From contig JAEPNP010000002.1 of the NCBI GenBank assembly GCA_017643395.1, positions 164,290 through 228,289 of the forward strand: a stretch of 64,000 nucleotides of DNA, written 5' to 3'. How positions within the stretch are numbered: position 1 is the stretch's first letter; the number at the start of each line of letters is the position of its first letter. Position numbers and translations under genes: made by a program. The stretch is from Rhodothermales bacterium. GTDB lineage: Bacteria; Bacteroidota; Rhodothermia; Rhodothermales; UBA10348. This document shows, piece by piece, positions 7,715-16,912 of this stretch. The notes below the pieces were generated by a model. The model searched no databases and had not been told where the DNA came from. It worked only from the letters and a program-made list of their open reading frames with translations.

Positions 7715-10010
7715 CCTGATTCTGATGGCTGCCCTTGCGCTGCACCCGAGTTCGACAGCCGCCCAGGACGCCGAACCCCGTCTTCGGGCCGAATTGCACG
7801 GGCCAACCGCGGTGTTTGTGGAATGGGTCGGGCTGGAACGGCCGGATGCGCCCAGACTGTTGCTCAGCAACGGTGCCGGAGACGAAATACCCATCTCGTC
7901 GGTCCTCCCGAATACCGCTTCACTCTCGCTGGTCGTACCAGCCGTGCCTCTGGACCCGACTCGCGTCTATCACATCACCGACACCGAGAATGAGCTTCGT
8001 GCTCTGGCCCGGCGCGATGCGTGGTTCCGCACGCTCTACTCGGACAAGGCGTTGGGAGCGATCGTTGCCGATGATCGCTCGGAGACGACCTTCCGGCTTT
8101 TTGCGCCCAGGGCCTCGGCGGTCGTGTTGTACCTGTATCACGGTGCTTTCGATGCGGACCCGGCGGCCTCCGTACCCATGACGCGGGATCGTGACGGCGT
8201 CTGGGAAACCACGCAGGCTGGCGACCACCATGGTGTGTATTACGACTTCACCGTGCACGGACCTCCAGATCCGGGCAATTACTTCTACGAGACCCATCCG
8301 GTACATATCAGCGACCCTTACGCGCTGGTCAACGTGGACTCCCACGGACGCAGTCGCGTCTGGGTAGACGGTCCGCCGCCGCCACCGCTGGCTGGAGGTC
8401 GCCCGGCGATGGAATCTGTGGTGGCCTATGAGGTCCACGTGCAGGACTTCACGGACCTGCTACCGGTTTCTGACGATGAGGTGGGCACCTTGCCTGCCAT
8501 GGTCCGCTCGGGACTGGTCAACGCGGCCGGACAGCCCATCGGCATTGACTATCTCGAGGACCTCGGTGTCAATGTGGTCCACCTCATGCCCGTGCAGGAG
8601 TACCTGCATTACCCGGATGCAGACTGGCAGGCCGACATGGCCGACGACGAGTTCGCGCAGGAAATGGCCATCGATCGCGAGAACTACCAGTGGGGCTATC
8701 GCACCACGCACGCATTCGCGGTGGAGACGCGCTTCCGTAGTCGCGACACGGACTATGGGGCCGAGCGGGAGCAGTTCAAGGCTTTGGTCGCCGAGTTCCA
8801 TCGGAGGGGCATGGCCGTCATCATCGATGTGGTACCGAACCACACCGGCGAAAACATGGATGGACGACACCTGCTGCTCAATTTCAACGCCATCGACCTG
8901 CCTTACTACTACCGTTCCGGCACCGATGTGGAGCACATCGGACCGTTCGGCAACGAGGTCAAGTCGGAGAATCGGCCCATGGTTCAGCGGTGGATTGTGG
9001 ATCAACTGCGCCACTGGGTCGACGAGCTGGGAGTCGATGGCTTCCGCATCGACCTGGCCGGCCAGATTGATCAGCAGACACTCCTGAAGGTCATGGCGGA
9101 CCTGCCTGAAGACATCATCATCTACGGCGAGCCCTGGATTGCCCCGACGGACCCCGATACACGCGCCAACCCGGACTGGGCCTGGTACAAAGCCGACGCG
9201 CCGATCACGTTTTTCCAGGATGACGCCCGCAACGCGTTCAAGGGGTCACCCTTCGACGTCAACGAGCGCGGATTCGCCGGCGGCGATACCAATGTGCGCG
9301 ATGCGGCCATGGCGGCCATCGCCAACAACTACGCCGAGGAGCCCAGTCCGAACGACGGCATCTCCTACCTGGACATTCATGACAACTGGGCCCTTGCGGA
9401 TCGCTACGCGCTGCGTGACAACGACGGACGTCAGGGTGTCGACGAAGGTGCGATGCGCCTTGCCGCGGGCCTGCTGATGACATCTCTCGGACCCATCGTC
9501 CTGCACGGCGGCACGGAAATGATGCGCACCAAGGGCATCGCACCGCTGGACGAGTTCATGCGGGAAGTCGCTGGCGGACCGATTTATTTCAAGAGCCGGC
9601 ACGACACCTACAATCTGCGATCCCCGAACTGGTTTGACTGGGAGCGGCTTGCACAGCCCAACATCAGCGAGATGCGGGATTATTGGCGCGGCCTGATCCA
9701 TTTTCGACTGAGTGAGGCAGGAGCCGTGTTCCGCACGGCCGAGCCCCCGGCAGACCACATTCAGTGGTTCGTGCCGGAGAATCCGGCACTGCTGGGTTAT
9801 GTCGTCGGAGGCTCGGTAGCCGTGGCGGTGAATGTGAGTCCCGAGGCAGCGTCCATGGAGATCACCCTGCCCGACGGCGAGTGGTCACTGATCGGCAACG
9901 GCCGGCAGATTGACCCTCAGCGCGGAGTGTCAGGGACCCAGCCGACGCTGGGAGGAGGCGCGCACACCGTAGACTTGGAACCTCAGACGATGCTGATCTG
10001 GCTGCGTTAG
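7698..10010 (+). CDS. Secreted GH13 alpha-glucan hydrolase, pullulanase-like
   Basis: A 770-residue protein with a signal peptide (about residues 1-22, ending STAAQ), a beta-rich region including a CBM48/early-set-type domain (about 125-230), a GH13 TIM barrel (about 240-660) and a C-terminal beta domain. All four GH13 regions are visible: DVVPNH (about 377-382), GFRIDLA with the nucleophile Asp (about 452), the acid Glu in YGEPW (about 477) and DIHDN (about 559-563). YQWGY resembles the YNWGY signature of type I pullulanases, so cleavage of alpha-1,6 branches is likely, though substrate is inferred. The ATG lies inside the mscS 3' end. Gene order with mscS has no obvious pathway logic. Confidence 0.88.
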   Translation: MIRKTSLILMAALALHPSSTAAQDAEPRLRAELHGPTAVFVEWVGLERPDAPRLLLSNGAGDEIPISSVLPNTASLSLVVPAVPLDPTRVYHITDTENELRALARRDAWFRTLYSDKALGAIVADDRSETTFRLFAPRASAVVLYLYHGAFDADPAASVPMTRDRDGVWETTQAGDHHGVYYDFTVHGPPDPGNYFYETHPVHISDPYALVNVDSHGRSRVWVDGPPPPPLAGGRPAMESVVAYEVHVQDFTDLLPVSDDEVGTLPAMVRSGLVNAAGQPIGIDYLEDLGVNVVHLMPVQEYLHYPDADWQADMADDEFAQEMAIDRENYQWGYRTTHAFAVETRFRSRDTDYGAEREQFKALVAEFHRRGMAVIIDVVPNHTGENMDGRHLLLNFNAIDLPYYYRSGTDVEHIGPFGNEVKSENRPMVQRWIVDQLRHWVDELGVDGFRIDLAGQIDQQTLLKVMADLPEDIIIYGEPWIAPTDPDTRANPDWAWYKADAPITFFQDDARNAFKGSPFDVNERGFAGGDTNVRDAAMAAIANNYAEEPSPNDGISYLDIHDNWALADRYALRDNDGRQGVDEGAMRLAAGLLMTSLGPIVLHGGTEMMRTKGIAPLDEFMREVAGGPIYFKSRHDTYNLRSPNWFDWERLAQPNISEMRDYWRGLIHFRLSEAGAVFRTAEPPADHIQWFVPENPALLGYVVGGSVAVAVNVSPEAASMEITLPDGEWSLIGNGRQIDPQRGVSGTQPTLGGGAHTVDLEPQTMLIWLR

Positions 10011-10462
10011 GCGGCCGGCTCCCAGTCGTGTGACACCCCGTTAACCACGTACGACGCTGTGATCGTGGCTGTAGGCTCGAGCGTCTTGGCCACGGAGCAG
10101 TATTTGCCCAGACTGAGGTCCACGGCCCGCGAGACGCGTTTTTCATCCACGTCTCCGTCGACGTGAAAGACCACATGAATGCGCTCGAACAGTGAGGGCG
10201 CCACCCCGTCGGGTTTGTCGCCCTGGATGTCGATGTGGATGCGGTCTATCTGCAGACGCCCCTTGCTGAGAATGGACGCCAGGTCGATGCCACTGCACCC
10301 GCCCAGGGCAACCAGCAAGAGCTGCATGGGGCTGGCACCGAGCCCGATGCCGTCCGCGCGTTCGGACGCATCATCCATATGCACCTCGACGCCCTGCTCG
10401 TTGGTGCCGACAAAGTGAAAGCTGTCGTCGCGCCGCTCCACGGCGACCTTCAGTGTGGCCAT
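10007..10462 (-). CDS. OsmC family protein (peroxiredoxin-like)
   Basis: A 151-residue OsmC/Ohr-superfamily protein. The two conserved redox cysteines are present: Cys56 in LGGCSGIDL and Cys122 in GKYCSVA. The fold pattern matches, with N-terminal beta strands, a long helix carrying the first cysteine, then an alpha/beta half. Members reduce organic hydroperoxides; the OsmC/YhfA branch is less specific than Ohr, and I cannot assign a substrate. It is the last gene of the panB-surE-osmC minus-strand run, starting immediately before the surE stop, and its 3' end overlaps the convergent GH13 gene by four bases. Confidence 0.9.
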   Translation of the reverse strand: MATLKVAVERRDDSFHFVGTNEQGVEVHMDDASERADGIGLGASPMQLLLVALGGCSGIDLASILSKGRLQIDRIHIDIQGDKPDGVAPSLFERIHVVFHVDGDVDEKRVSRAVDLSLGKYCSVAKTLEPTATITASYVVNGVSHDWEPAA

Positions 10463-11266
10463 CTAGTCGGTTGCTTTTTCTGGTTCGGACTGCCAGGTCC
10501 ACGTGCCAAGCTCGCGGAGTTCTTCGTGTGCGGTCAGGTCATGCTGAACCGGCGTCACCGAGACGTAGCCCTGCTCGATGGCGTGCAGATCCGTGTTGTC
10601 GCCGTCGTCCAGATTGACGAATGTGCCCGCCATCCAGTAGTACGGCCGCTCGAAAGGATCCAGCCGCTCCGAATAGGACTCTTCCCAGCGGGACCGCGCC
10701 TGCCGCGTGACACGCACACCCTGGAGTTCGTGCGCAGGCCTGTCCGGCACGTTGACGTTCAACAGGATTCCCGGGGGCAGACCACGGTGGATGACCTGAT
10801 CCACGATCCTGCGGGCCCACACCGCTGAGGGCGCGAAGTCCCCGCCGGTCCAGCGGCAGTAGGAAACCGCCACCGCATCGATGCCCAGAATGGCGGCCTC
10901 TGTGGCTGCGCTCACGGTGCCCGAATAGATCACGTTCACAGCGGCGTTGGGCCCCTGGTTTATTCCTGAGACCACTACGTCCGGAACACGCGGCAGCAGT
11001 TTGTCGATGGCCAGCTTGACACAGTCGGCCGGCGTGCCGGTCACGGCGTGCGCCGGGATGACGCCGTCCGGGCCGCGGAACGGCCACTTGTGCGCCCGGA
11101 CGGGCTCCCGCATCGTGATCGCGTGCCCGACAGCGCTTTGCTCCTGAAGCGGGGCGACCACGCGCACTTCACCCAGGGGTACAAGGGCCGCGGCAAGCGC
11201 GTGGATGCCGGGTGCGTCGATGCCATCGTCGTTCGAGACGAGGATCAGTGGGCGTCGAGTGCTCAC
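10463..11266 (-). CDS. surE: 5'/3'-nucleotidase SurE
   Basis: A 267-residue SurE, a metal-dependent phosphatase acting on nucleoside 5'- and 3'-monophosphates. The N-terminal signature [12 protein letters not shown] carries the metal-binding Asp13-Asp14, followed by a conserved AVGHAIT segment and [25 protein letters not shown] active-site loop. The start is GTG at 11266, three bases after the panB stop, and the stop abuts the osmC start, so the three genes look like one operon. Length is at the family norm. Confidence 0.96.
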   Translation of the reverse strand: MSTRRPLILVSNDDGIDAPGIHALAAALVPLGEVRVVAPLQEQSAVGHAITMREPVRAHKWPFRGPDGVIPAHAVTGTPADCVKLAIDKLLPRVPDVVVSGINQGPNAAVNVIYSGTVSAATEAAILGIDAVAVSYCRWTGGDFAPSAVWARRIVDQVIHRGLPPGILLNVNVPDRPAHELQGVRVTRQARSRWEESYSERLDPFERPYYWMAGTFVNLDDGDNTDLHAIEQGYVSVTPVQHDLTAHEELRELGTWTWQSEPEKATD

Positions 11267-11269
11267 GTT

Positions 11270-12106
11270 CTAGTAGCTCTCCCCTTCGGAAGGGAAATTG
11301 CGATTCCGGACTTCAGAGATGTAACCGCGAACGGCATCCTCCATGCGGTCCGACAGGTTCTCAAACCGGCGGACAAAGCGGGGATTGAAGTCTTTGGTCA
11401 ACCCAAGCGCATCGTGGATAACCAGCACCTGCCCATCGCACCCGACCCCGGCCCCGATGCCGATGGTAGGTATGCTCAACGAACTGGATACCTCATGGGC
11501 AAGCGGCGCTGGAATCTTCTCCAGCACAATGCCGAAGCAGCCCGCCTCCTGGAGGATCAGCGCATCCTTGCGCAACTGATCGGCTTCCGTCTCTTCGCGT
11601 GCGCGCACCTTGTAGGTGCCAAAGCGGTAGATGGATTGCGGCGTGAGACCCAGATGTCCCATGACCGGAATGCCAGCGTCAATCAGGCGCTCGATGGTGG
11701 GCGCGACTGCCTCTCCACCCTCCAGCTTCACGGCGTGGGCCCCCGCCTCTTTCATCACGCGAATGGCTGAGCTCAGGGCTTCCTTGGAATTGCCCTGATA
11801 GGAGCCGAAGGGCAGATCCACTACCACGAGTGCACGGGAAACGCCCCGCACCACGCACTGCGCGTGGTAGACCATGTGGTCCAGCGTGATGGGCAACGTG
11901 GTTTCGTGCCCGGCCATGACGTTTGATGCGGAGTCACCGACCAGGATGACGTCTACGCCGGCCTGGTCTATGATGCGGGCCATGGTGAAGTCGTAGGCGG
12001 TCAGCATCGCGATGGGTATCGCCTGTGCCTTCATCTCCTGGAGCGTGTGTGTGGTGACACGCTTCAGGTCCTCGACGTCCGTGACTTGTTTGATCCGGGT
12101 GCTCAT
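11270..12106 (-). CDS. panB: 3-methyl-2-oxobutanoate hydroxymethyltransferase
   Basis: A 278-residue PanB, the first committed enzyme of pantothenate (coenzyme A) synthesis, transferring a hydroxymethyl group from methylene-THF to alpha-ketoisovalerate. Visible are [14 protein letters not shown], the metal-binding [14 protein letters not shown], the KLEGGE motif, [10 protein letters not shown] and the glycine loop [15 protein letters not shown]. There is an N-terminal extension of roughly 20 residues before the core, within normal range. Leader of the panB-surE-osmC run; about 165 bases separate it from the ompH gene upstream, and these contain a terminator. Confidence 0.96.
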   Translation of the reverse strand: MSTRIKQVTDVEDLKRVTTHTLQEMKAQAIPIAMLTAYDFTMARIIDQAGVDVILVGDSASNVMAGHETTLPITLDHMVYHAQCVVRGVSRALVVVDLPFGSYQGNSKEALSSAIRVMKEAGAHAVKLEGGEAVAPTIERLIDAGIPVMGHLGLTPQSIYRFGTYKVRAREETEADQLRKDALILQEAGCFGIVLEKIPAPLAHEVSSSLSIPTIGIGAGVGCDGQVLVIHDALGLTKDFNPRFVRRFENLSDRMEDAVRGYISEVRNRNFPSEGESY

Positions 12107-12220
12107 GGTGAGGACTCTGGGTTGCCCGAATATACCGTCCCCCAGGCCTCTGCCCGTGGAGGCCGCGCGAATCGGCGCAGGCCCTGGACCGCGCTCATCG
12201 CACGGGGCGGGCTCTCATAA

Positions 12221-12254
12221 GAAAGGGGCGAACCCGGCTGGGCCCGCCCCTTTC
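12221..12254 (-). terminator. Intrinsic terminator after the ompH gene
   Basis: Inverted repeat GAAAGGGGCG (12221-12230) with CGCCCCTTTC (12245-12254) around a GC-rich 14-base loop. It lies just downstream of the minus-strand ompH stop, ending the dxr-to-ompH run before panB. The trailing T-tract is short, so efficiency is uncertain. Confidence 0.65.
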
Positions 12255-12272
12255 AATCTGATTTGGCCTGCC

Positions 12273-12809
12273 TCAGTTGGAGGCCGTCTCCTCGTCGAGT
12301 GAAATGCCGAGTTTGGAGGCGATATCGAGGTTGATGTTCACCACCAGTTCCTCGTTCACGTAGAGCAGCGCCGGGGAGCGCAGCACGAGGTGCAGCCCCT
12401 TCTCGACGGCGATCTCATCAATGACATTCTGGACCTGCTCGAGCAGTGGAGCAAGGAGTTCGTCCTGACGCTGAGCCAGCTTCTCGTCCTCGCTGGCCGC
12501 TGCCTGCTGCAGTTCGGCCTGCTGCTGAGCAAGCTCCGACTCGCGTTCGGCACGGCGCTCGGGGGTCAGCAGAGGCTGCTGCTTCTGGTACCGCTCCACG
12601 CGCTCCTGGAAGTCCTGGGCCATGGCCTGCAGCGACTCCTGGCTGTTCTGGTACTCACGACCAAGCTGCTGCTGGATCGACTGGTACTCGGGCATGTAGG
12701 TGATGATCACTTCAGGATCAGCGTATCCGATCTTCATCTGCGCGCTGGCCGGCAGCACCGCCACCAGGCCTGCAAGCAGAACGAGGAAGATCCGTATGCG
12801 TGCGTTCAT
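12273..12809 (-). CDS. OmpH/Skp-family periplasmic chaperone (copy 1)
   Basis: A 178-residue exported protein: signal peptide about residues 1-23 (ending ASAQ), the Skp/OmpH opening strand MKIGYADPEVIITYMPEY, a long charged coiled coil of about 90 residues rich in Gln, Glu and Arg, and a closing beta strand LHLVLRSPALLYVNEEL. Skp-type trimers hold unfolded outer-membrane proteins with their helical tentacles and deliver them to BamA. It is the second of two tandem ompH paralogues behind bamA. The coil differs from copy 2 in being Gln/Ala-rich, suggesting diversification after duplication. Confidence 0.9.
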   Translation of the reverse strand: MNARIRIFLVLLAGLVAVLPASAQMKIGYADPEVIITYMPEYQSIQQQLGREYQNSQESLQAMAQDFQERVERYQKQQPLLTPERRAERESELAQQQAELQQAAASEDEKLAQRQDELLAPLLEQVQNVIDEIAVEKGLHLVLRSPALLYVNEELVVNINLDIASKLGISLDEETASN

Positions 12810-12856
12810 GTTCTCTTCAGTTTCGTTGTGGGTGGGACGGGAGGATTCCCCTGCCC

Positions 12857-13405
12857 TTACCTGCCCTGGATTTGATCAACGTCTATGCCAAGCTCCTCGA
12901 GCACGCGATTGCTCAGGTCGTACTGAGCCCTCGTAAAGAGGAATAGGAAGTCTCCACTCTTGTCAAATACGTAGTCGTATCCGTCTTCAGTGGCCACGTT
13001 CTCAATGGCCGTAAGGATGCGATCCTGGATGGGCCGCATTAATTGCTCCTGTTGCACGAAAAGATCCCCTTCAGGGCCGAAATATTTCATGCGGAGGCGC
13101 TCTACCTCATCTTCGGCCTGCATGATCTCATCCCGGCGGCGCTGGCGCTCCTCTGCCGTATAAAGCAGCTCTCTGGCCTGATATGCGCGAAAATCCGCCT
13201 CCACTTCCCGCTGCCGTTCAGTCAGATCCTGCTCCCAGTCCTGCGCCATGCGGTCCAACTGCTGCTGCACCGTCTGGTACTCGGGAATGCGCTCCAGGAT
13301 GAACTCGGTGTCGACGTAGGCGATGCGCTGCTGGGCCTGCGCCTCCGGAGAGGAAGCCGTGGCCAGCAAAGTGATCAGTGCGACGCGGAGGGTGGTCTTG
13401 ATCAT
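12857..13405 (-). CDS. OmpH/Skp-family periplasmic chaperone (copy 2)
   Basis: A 182-residue paralogue of the neighbouring gene: signal peptide about 1-25 (EAQAQ), then RIAYVDTEFILERIPEYQTV, a charged coiled coil containing YTAEERQRRRDEIMQAEDE, and a C-terminal half with DYVFDKSGDFLFLF and a final DLSNRVLEELGI helix like that of copy 1. It lies 35 bases after the bamA stop, so coexpression with BamA is likely. Role inferred from family: periplasmic chaperone for outer-membrane beta-barrel proteins. Confidence 0.9.
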   Translation of the reverse strand: MIKTTLRVALITLLATASSPEAQAQQRIAYVDTEFILERIPEYQTVQQQLDRMAQDWEQDLTERQREVEADFRAYQARELLYTAEERQRRRDEIMQAEDEVERLRMKYFGPEGDLFVQQEQLMRPIQDRILTAIENVATEDGYDYVFDKSGDFLFLFTRAQYDLSNRVLEELGIDVDQIQGR

Positions 13406-13440
13406 TCGAGCGGTCCGGAGTGTCTAGTGAAATGGACGAT

Positions 13441-15897
13441 CTATTGGCCGAAGCCCTGTCCCAGCGAGAACTGGAACGTCCAGCGATTGGTGCCGTCGTG
13501 GCGGCTGTTGATCGGCGCGAACGTGTCGAAGTTGTAGCCGTAGGCCAGCTCGACCATGCCGAGAATGGGCAGGAAGAGGCGCACACCCATGCCTGCCGCC
13601 CGGAACAGCTGGGACGGATTGTAGGTGTCGAACCGGTCCCAGGTATTGGCGCCTGTGGCGAACAGGTACGGGGCAGCCTGCAACTGCTGGGACTGCACGG
13701 CCATCCAGCGCAGTTCGCCGGTATACCGGTTGAGGATGCGGCCGCCAAGCGGTTCGTTCTGGTCATCGCGCGGCCCGAGTGCCGCAAGCGGATAGCCCCG
13801 CATGTAGATGACCTCCTTGCCGAAGAAGCTGAAAAAGCCCTGGGTCTCGAACGGTGATCCACCGACCACGAAGCGCTCGAACTCGACTTCATCGCCCGTG
13901 AGGGAGCCGATGTATCCGTAGTCTGCGGTCAGGCCGATCGAAAGCTTGCGCGTCAGCGGCGTATTCCACGAATTGGTCAGACGCCACTTGTGGAACTGGA
14001 TCAGGTCACCCACAGGCGGCGCAACCTCCAGCGAGAGTGAGAAACGTGAGCCGGAGCTCGGGAAAAGCGGGTGGTTCGTCGAATTCCTCGACAGCGTCTG
14101 TTTGACGGTCACCTGACGGGACACGCCCTGGGGCAGGGTCGAGATGTACTGCTCGTTGTTGAAGTACTGGAATCCGACGTTGGTGCCCGTACTGAAGAAC
14201 TGGTCCGGCCAGGACAGGCGGCGCTCGTAGAAAACGCTGCTGGAGAAGGTCTGCAGCTTGCCGGCCCGGGACGAGCGAATGAACGCCGCACCGTCGATCT
14301 GCGAGAACGACAGCGAGAAGCCGGCCGGCCGCGGGCGCCCACCGAACCAGGGCTCCGTGTACGACAGGGAGTACTGCTGGTACTGTCGACCGTTGGTCTG
14401 GATACCCACGGACAGGCGCTGGCCGTCACCGGAAGGAAGCGGCCTCCACTCGTCTCCCTTGAACAGATTCTGGGCCGAGAAATTGTTGAACCCGAACCGC
14501 AGCTGGAGCACCAGGCCAAACCGGCCCCAGGTGCCCGACAATTCCAACTGGTCCGTGCCGGTTTCTTCCAGCGTGTATTCGAGATCGACCGACTTGTCCT
14601 CTTCGGCAATCTCCACACCCGGGCCCGCCGCCAGCGACTCCTGCGTGAAGTAGTTCAGCTGCATCAGTCGGCGGATCGATTCCTGGATCTGATCGCGGCT
14701 GAACGTCTGCCCGGGGATCGTCAGGAGCTCCCTCCGGACCACATGCTCCTTGGTCTTCGTGTTGCCGTTGATGGTGATCGTCCCGTACTGGTACTCATCA
14801 CCCTCGAACACGTCAAAGTGCAGGTCCAGGGAGTCACCGGGCGCCACTGATATGGTGGGCTGCACGTTGAACCGCATGTACCCACGGTTCTGGTAGAGAC
14901 TGTATATGTCGGTGTTCTTGCCGTTCATATACAGGTTCTGGTCCAGCTGCTTGCCGTTGTAGACATCTCCCCGGGTGAAGCCCAGGTTGGTGCTCAGCGT
15001 CTCGTCATCGTAGAGCGTGTTGCCTTCCCAGGTCACGTTCCTGACGTGGAACTGCGGACCTTCCCGGACCTCGACACCGACGACCATATACGGCTTGCCG
15101 TCCTCGTCTTCGATGAAGGTTGTGTCGCGCACCACCTCAGCATCGAAATAGCCCCGCTCGTTGTAGCGTTCAACAATCCGGGCGATGTCCTCCTCGAACT
15201 CGTCCTCCTTGAACTTGGCACCGCGCCAGAATTTCCATCCCACCCGGGGCTTGGTCTTCATCACCTTGCGCACAGTGCGGTCCGAGAGCTCCTCATTCCC
15301 CTCGATGCGCACTTCGCCGACCTTCACTTTCGGCCCCTTGTCCACGTTGAACATCAGGGATACGGTGTTGTCGGGCTGCTCGGTGCGCACGACGTCGATC
15401 TCGTTCAGCGGGAAGCCCTTTTCGGCCAGAAACTCGTCAATGACCTGCTCGGCCCGGGCCACAGTCGCCTGCCGAACCGGGGCAAGGGATATGAGCGGGA
15501 TGGTCTTGCGCAGGTCCTTGACCTCCCCCTTCTTCAGCCCTGTGAAATTGTATTCGTCCAACTTCGGTACTTCGCTGACCTGAATGGCCAGGTAGATGCC
15601 GTTGCCGACCCGCCGGTCCTCGACGATACGCACATCGTCATACGTGCCGAGCCGGTAGATGGACCTGATGGCATCGGCAAACTGCGGGTCACCCGGAATG
15701 ACGACCTGCTCGCCGATGGTCAGCCCGCTGGTCTGTTGCACGAATCCGCGGGTGTAGTCGTCCGACACGCCCTCAACCGAGATACCCAGGATCTCCAGAC
15801 TGCGGGGAGCCTGAGCTATCGCGCCCTGACCGGCAGCGCTCGCAGGCGCCATGAGCAGCACGAGCAGGATCAGCAGGGACGGAATGAAACGAAGCAT
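13441..15897 (-). CDS. bamA: BamA, outer-membrane beta-barrel assembly protein
   Basis: An 818-residue Omp85 protein, the central insertase for outer-membrane beta-barrels. I chose the ATG at 15897 because it starts a clear signal peptide (RFIPSLLILLVLLM, cleavage near AAGQG); the frame stays open further upstream but without family-like sequence. Five POTRA-type repeats span about residues 35-420, with typical strands such as VKVGEVRIEGNEELSDRTVRKVM and TITINGNTKTKEHVVRRELL. The barrel follows to the C-terminus, including MRGYPLAALG (the VRGF/Y-type loop of Omp85) and the closing FQFSLGQGFGQ. It sits between uppS and two ompH genes, the usual order. Confidence 0.96.
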   Translation of the reverse strand: MLRFIPSLLILLVLLMAPASAAGQGAIAQAPRSLEILGISVEGVSDDYTRGFVQQTSGLTIGEQVVIPGDPQFADAIRSIYRLGTYDDVRIVEDRRVGNGIYLAIQVSEVPKLDEYNFTGLKKGEVKDLRKTIPLISLAPVRQATVARAEQVIDEFLAEKGFPLNEIDVVRTEQPDNTVSLMFNVDKGPKVKVGEVRIEGNEELSDRTVRKVMKTKPRVGWKFWRGAKFKEDEFEEDIARIVERYNERGYFDAEVVRDTTFIEDEDGKPYMVVGVEVREGPQFHVRNVTWEGNTLYDDETLSTNLGFTRGDVYNGKQLDQNLYMNGKNTDIYSLYQNRGYMRFNVQPTISVAPGDSLDLHFDVFEGDEYQYGTITINGNTKTKEHVVRRELLTIPGQTFSRDQIQESIRRLMQLNYFTQESLAAGPGVEIAEEDKSVDLEYTLEETGTDQLELSGTWGRFGLVLQLRFGFNNFSAQNLFKGDEWRPLPSGDGQRLSVGIQTNGRQYQQYSLSYTEPWFGGRPRPAGFSLSFSQIDGAAFIRSSRAGKLQTFSSSVFYERRLSWPDQFFSTGTNVGFQYFNNEQYISTLPQGVSRQVTVKQTLSRNSTNHPLFPSSGSRFSLSLEVAPPVGDLIQFHKWRLTNSWNTPLTRKLSIGLTADYGYIGSLTGDEVEFERFVVGGSPFETQGFFSFFGKEVIYMRGYPLAALGPRDDQNEPLGGRILNRYTGELRWMAVQSQQLQAAPYLFATGANTWDRFDTYNPSQLFRAAGMGVRLFLPILGMVELAYGYNFDTFAPINSRHDGTNRWTFQFSLGQGFGQ

Positions 15898-16057
15898 GGG
15901 GTTCAGTTTGCGTGGGCGCGGACCAGCCCCGATCGAACGGGAGGGTTCAGGCGTGGTTTCTGCGCGTATTACCGTCGAATGCGCTCTGGAAACGATTCGC
16001 ACCGGGACATATTGCGGGCGGCGGATCTGGTAGGCCGTGATGGATGGTGGACCCTGG

Positions 16058-16843
16058 TCATGTGCGGGCCTCCTCGTGCACCCGCCCGAAACGTCGGTCG
16101 CGGTCCTGAAAATCTCGTACGGCGTCGTAGAGGTTCGCCCGGCGGAAGCCCGGCCAGAACACGGAGGTAAAGTGGAACTCAGTGTACGCGGACTCCCAGA
16201 GCAGAAAGTTCGAGATGCGATAGTCTCCCCCGGTGCGGATCAGCAGATCCGGGTCCGGGAGCTCGGCCGTCGTCAGCCTGCTGGCCAGTGCATCATCATC
16301 GACATCGTCCGGGGCGAGTCGGCCTGATGCCACATCCTGCGCAATCCGCCGGGCGGCCCGCACAAGATCCCATCTCCCGCTGTAGGAAAGCGCCAGGTTG
16401 ATGGTCATGCGCTCGTGGGTGGCCGTCGACTCACACACGTCCTGCAATTCACGTAGCGCCACGTCCGGAAGCTTCTCCAGATCCCCGATAGCCGAGAGGC
16501 GAATCTGATTGCGATGCAGTGTTTCTGCCTCCTTGCGCAGGGTGCGGATGAGCAGCTGCATCAGGGCGTTCACCTCGGTGAGCGGCCGGTGCCAGTTCTC
16601 CGTCGAGAAGGTGTACAGGGTCAGAACGTTGATGCCCAGCTGCGCCGATGCCTCTGCGATATCACGCACCGATGCGGCTCCTTCCTGATGGCCCTGCACC
16701 CTTGGATAGCCGCGCTCCTTGGCCCATCGCCCATTGCCATCCATGATGATGGCTACGTGCCCGGGAATTTCGCCGCGCTCCTTGAGCGCCTGCTGCACGG
16801 CCAGGTCGGCCGCATCAGGCTGTTCGGATCGCCGCTTACCCAT
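16058..16843 (-). CDS. uppS: Isoprenyl (undecaprenyl) diphosphate synthase
   Basis: A 261-residue cis-prenyltransferase that extends farnesyl diphosphate with isopentenyl diphosphate to make the C55 lipid carrier for peptidoglycan and polysaccharides. The signature IMDGNGRW (33-40, catalytic Asp35) is followed by GHQEGAASVRDI, LYTFSTENWHRP, and the C-terminal PDLLIRTGGDYRISNFLLWE and TEFHFTSVFWPGF motifs. I prefer ATG 16843 over a TTG two codons upstream. Placed between rseP and bamA, 160 bases before the bamA start; a separate promoter for bamA could lie in that gap. Confidence 0.96.
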   Translation of the reverse strand: MGKRRSEQPDAADLAVQQALKERGEIPGHVAIIMDGNGRWAKERGYPRVQGHQEGAASVRDIAEASAQLGINVLTLYTFSTENWHRPLTEVNALMQLLIRTLRKEAETLHRNQIRLSAIGDLEKLPDVALRELQDVCESTATHERMTINLALSYSGRWDLVRAARRIAQDVASGRLAPDDVDDDALASRLTTAELPDPDLLIRTGGDYRISNFLLWESAYTEFHFTSVFWPGFRRANLYDAVRDFQDRDRRFGRVHEEART

Positions 16844-16912
16844 GCACAATGTGCGGCCGTCGTGCCGACTTGCTGGCTGTCAGGTTCATCCCGGTAGCAC
16901 CCGGAGGGGTAG

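Noticed and set aside
13441..16170. Long plus-strand open frames opposite bamA
   Set aside because: Shadows; the minus-strand protein has full POTRA and barrel features.
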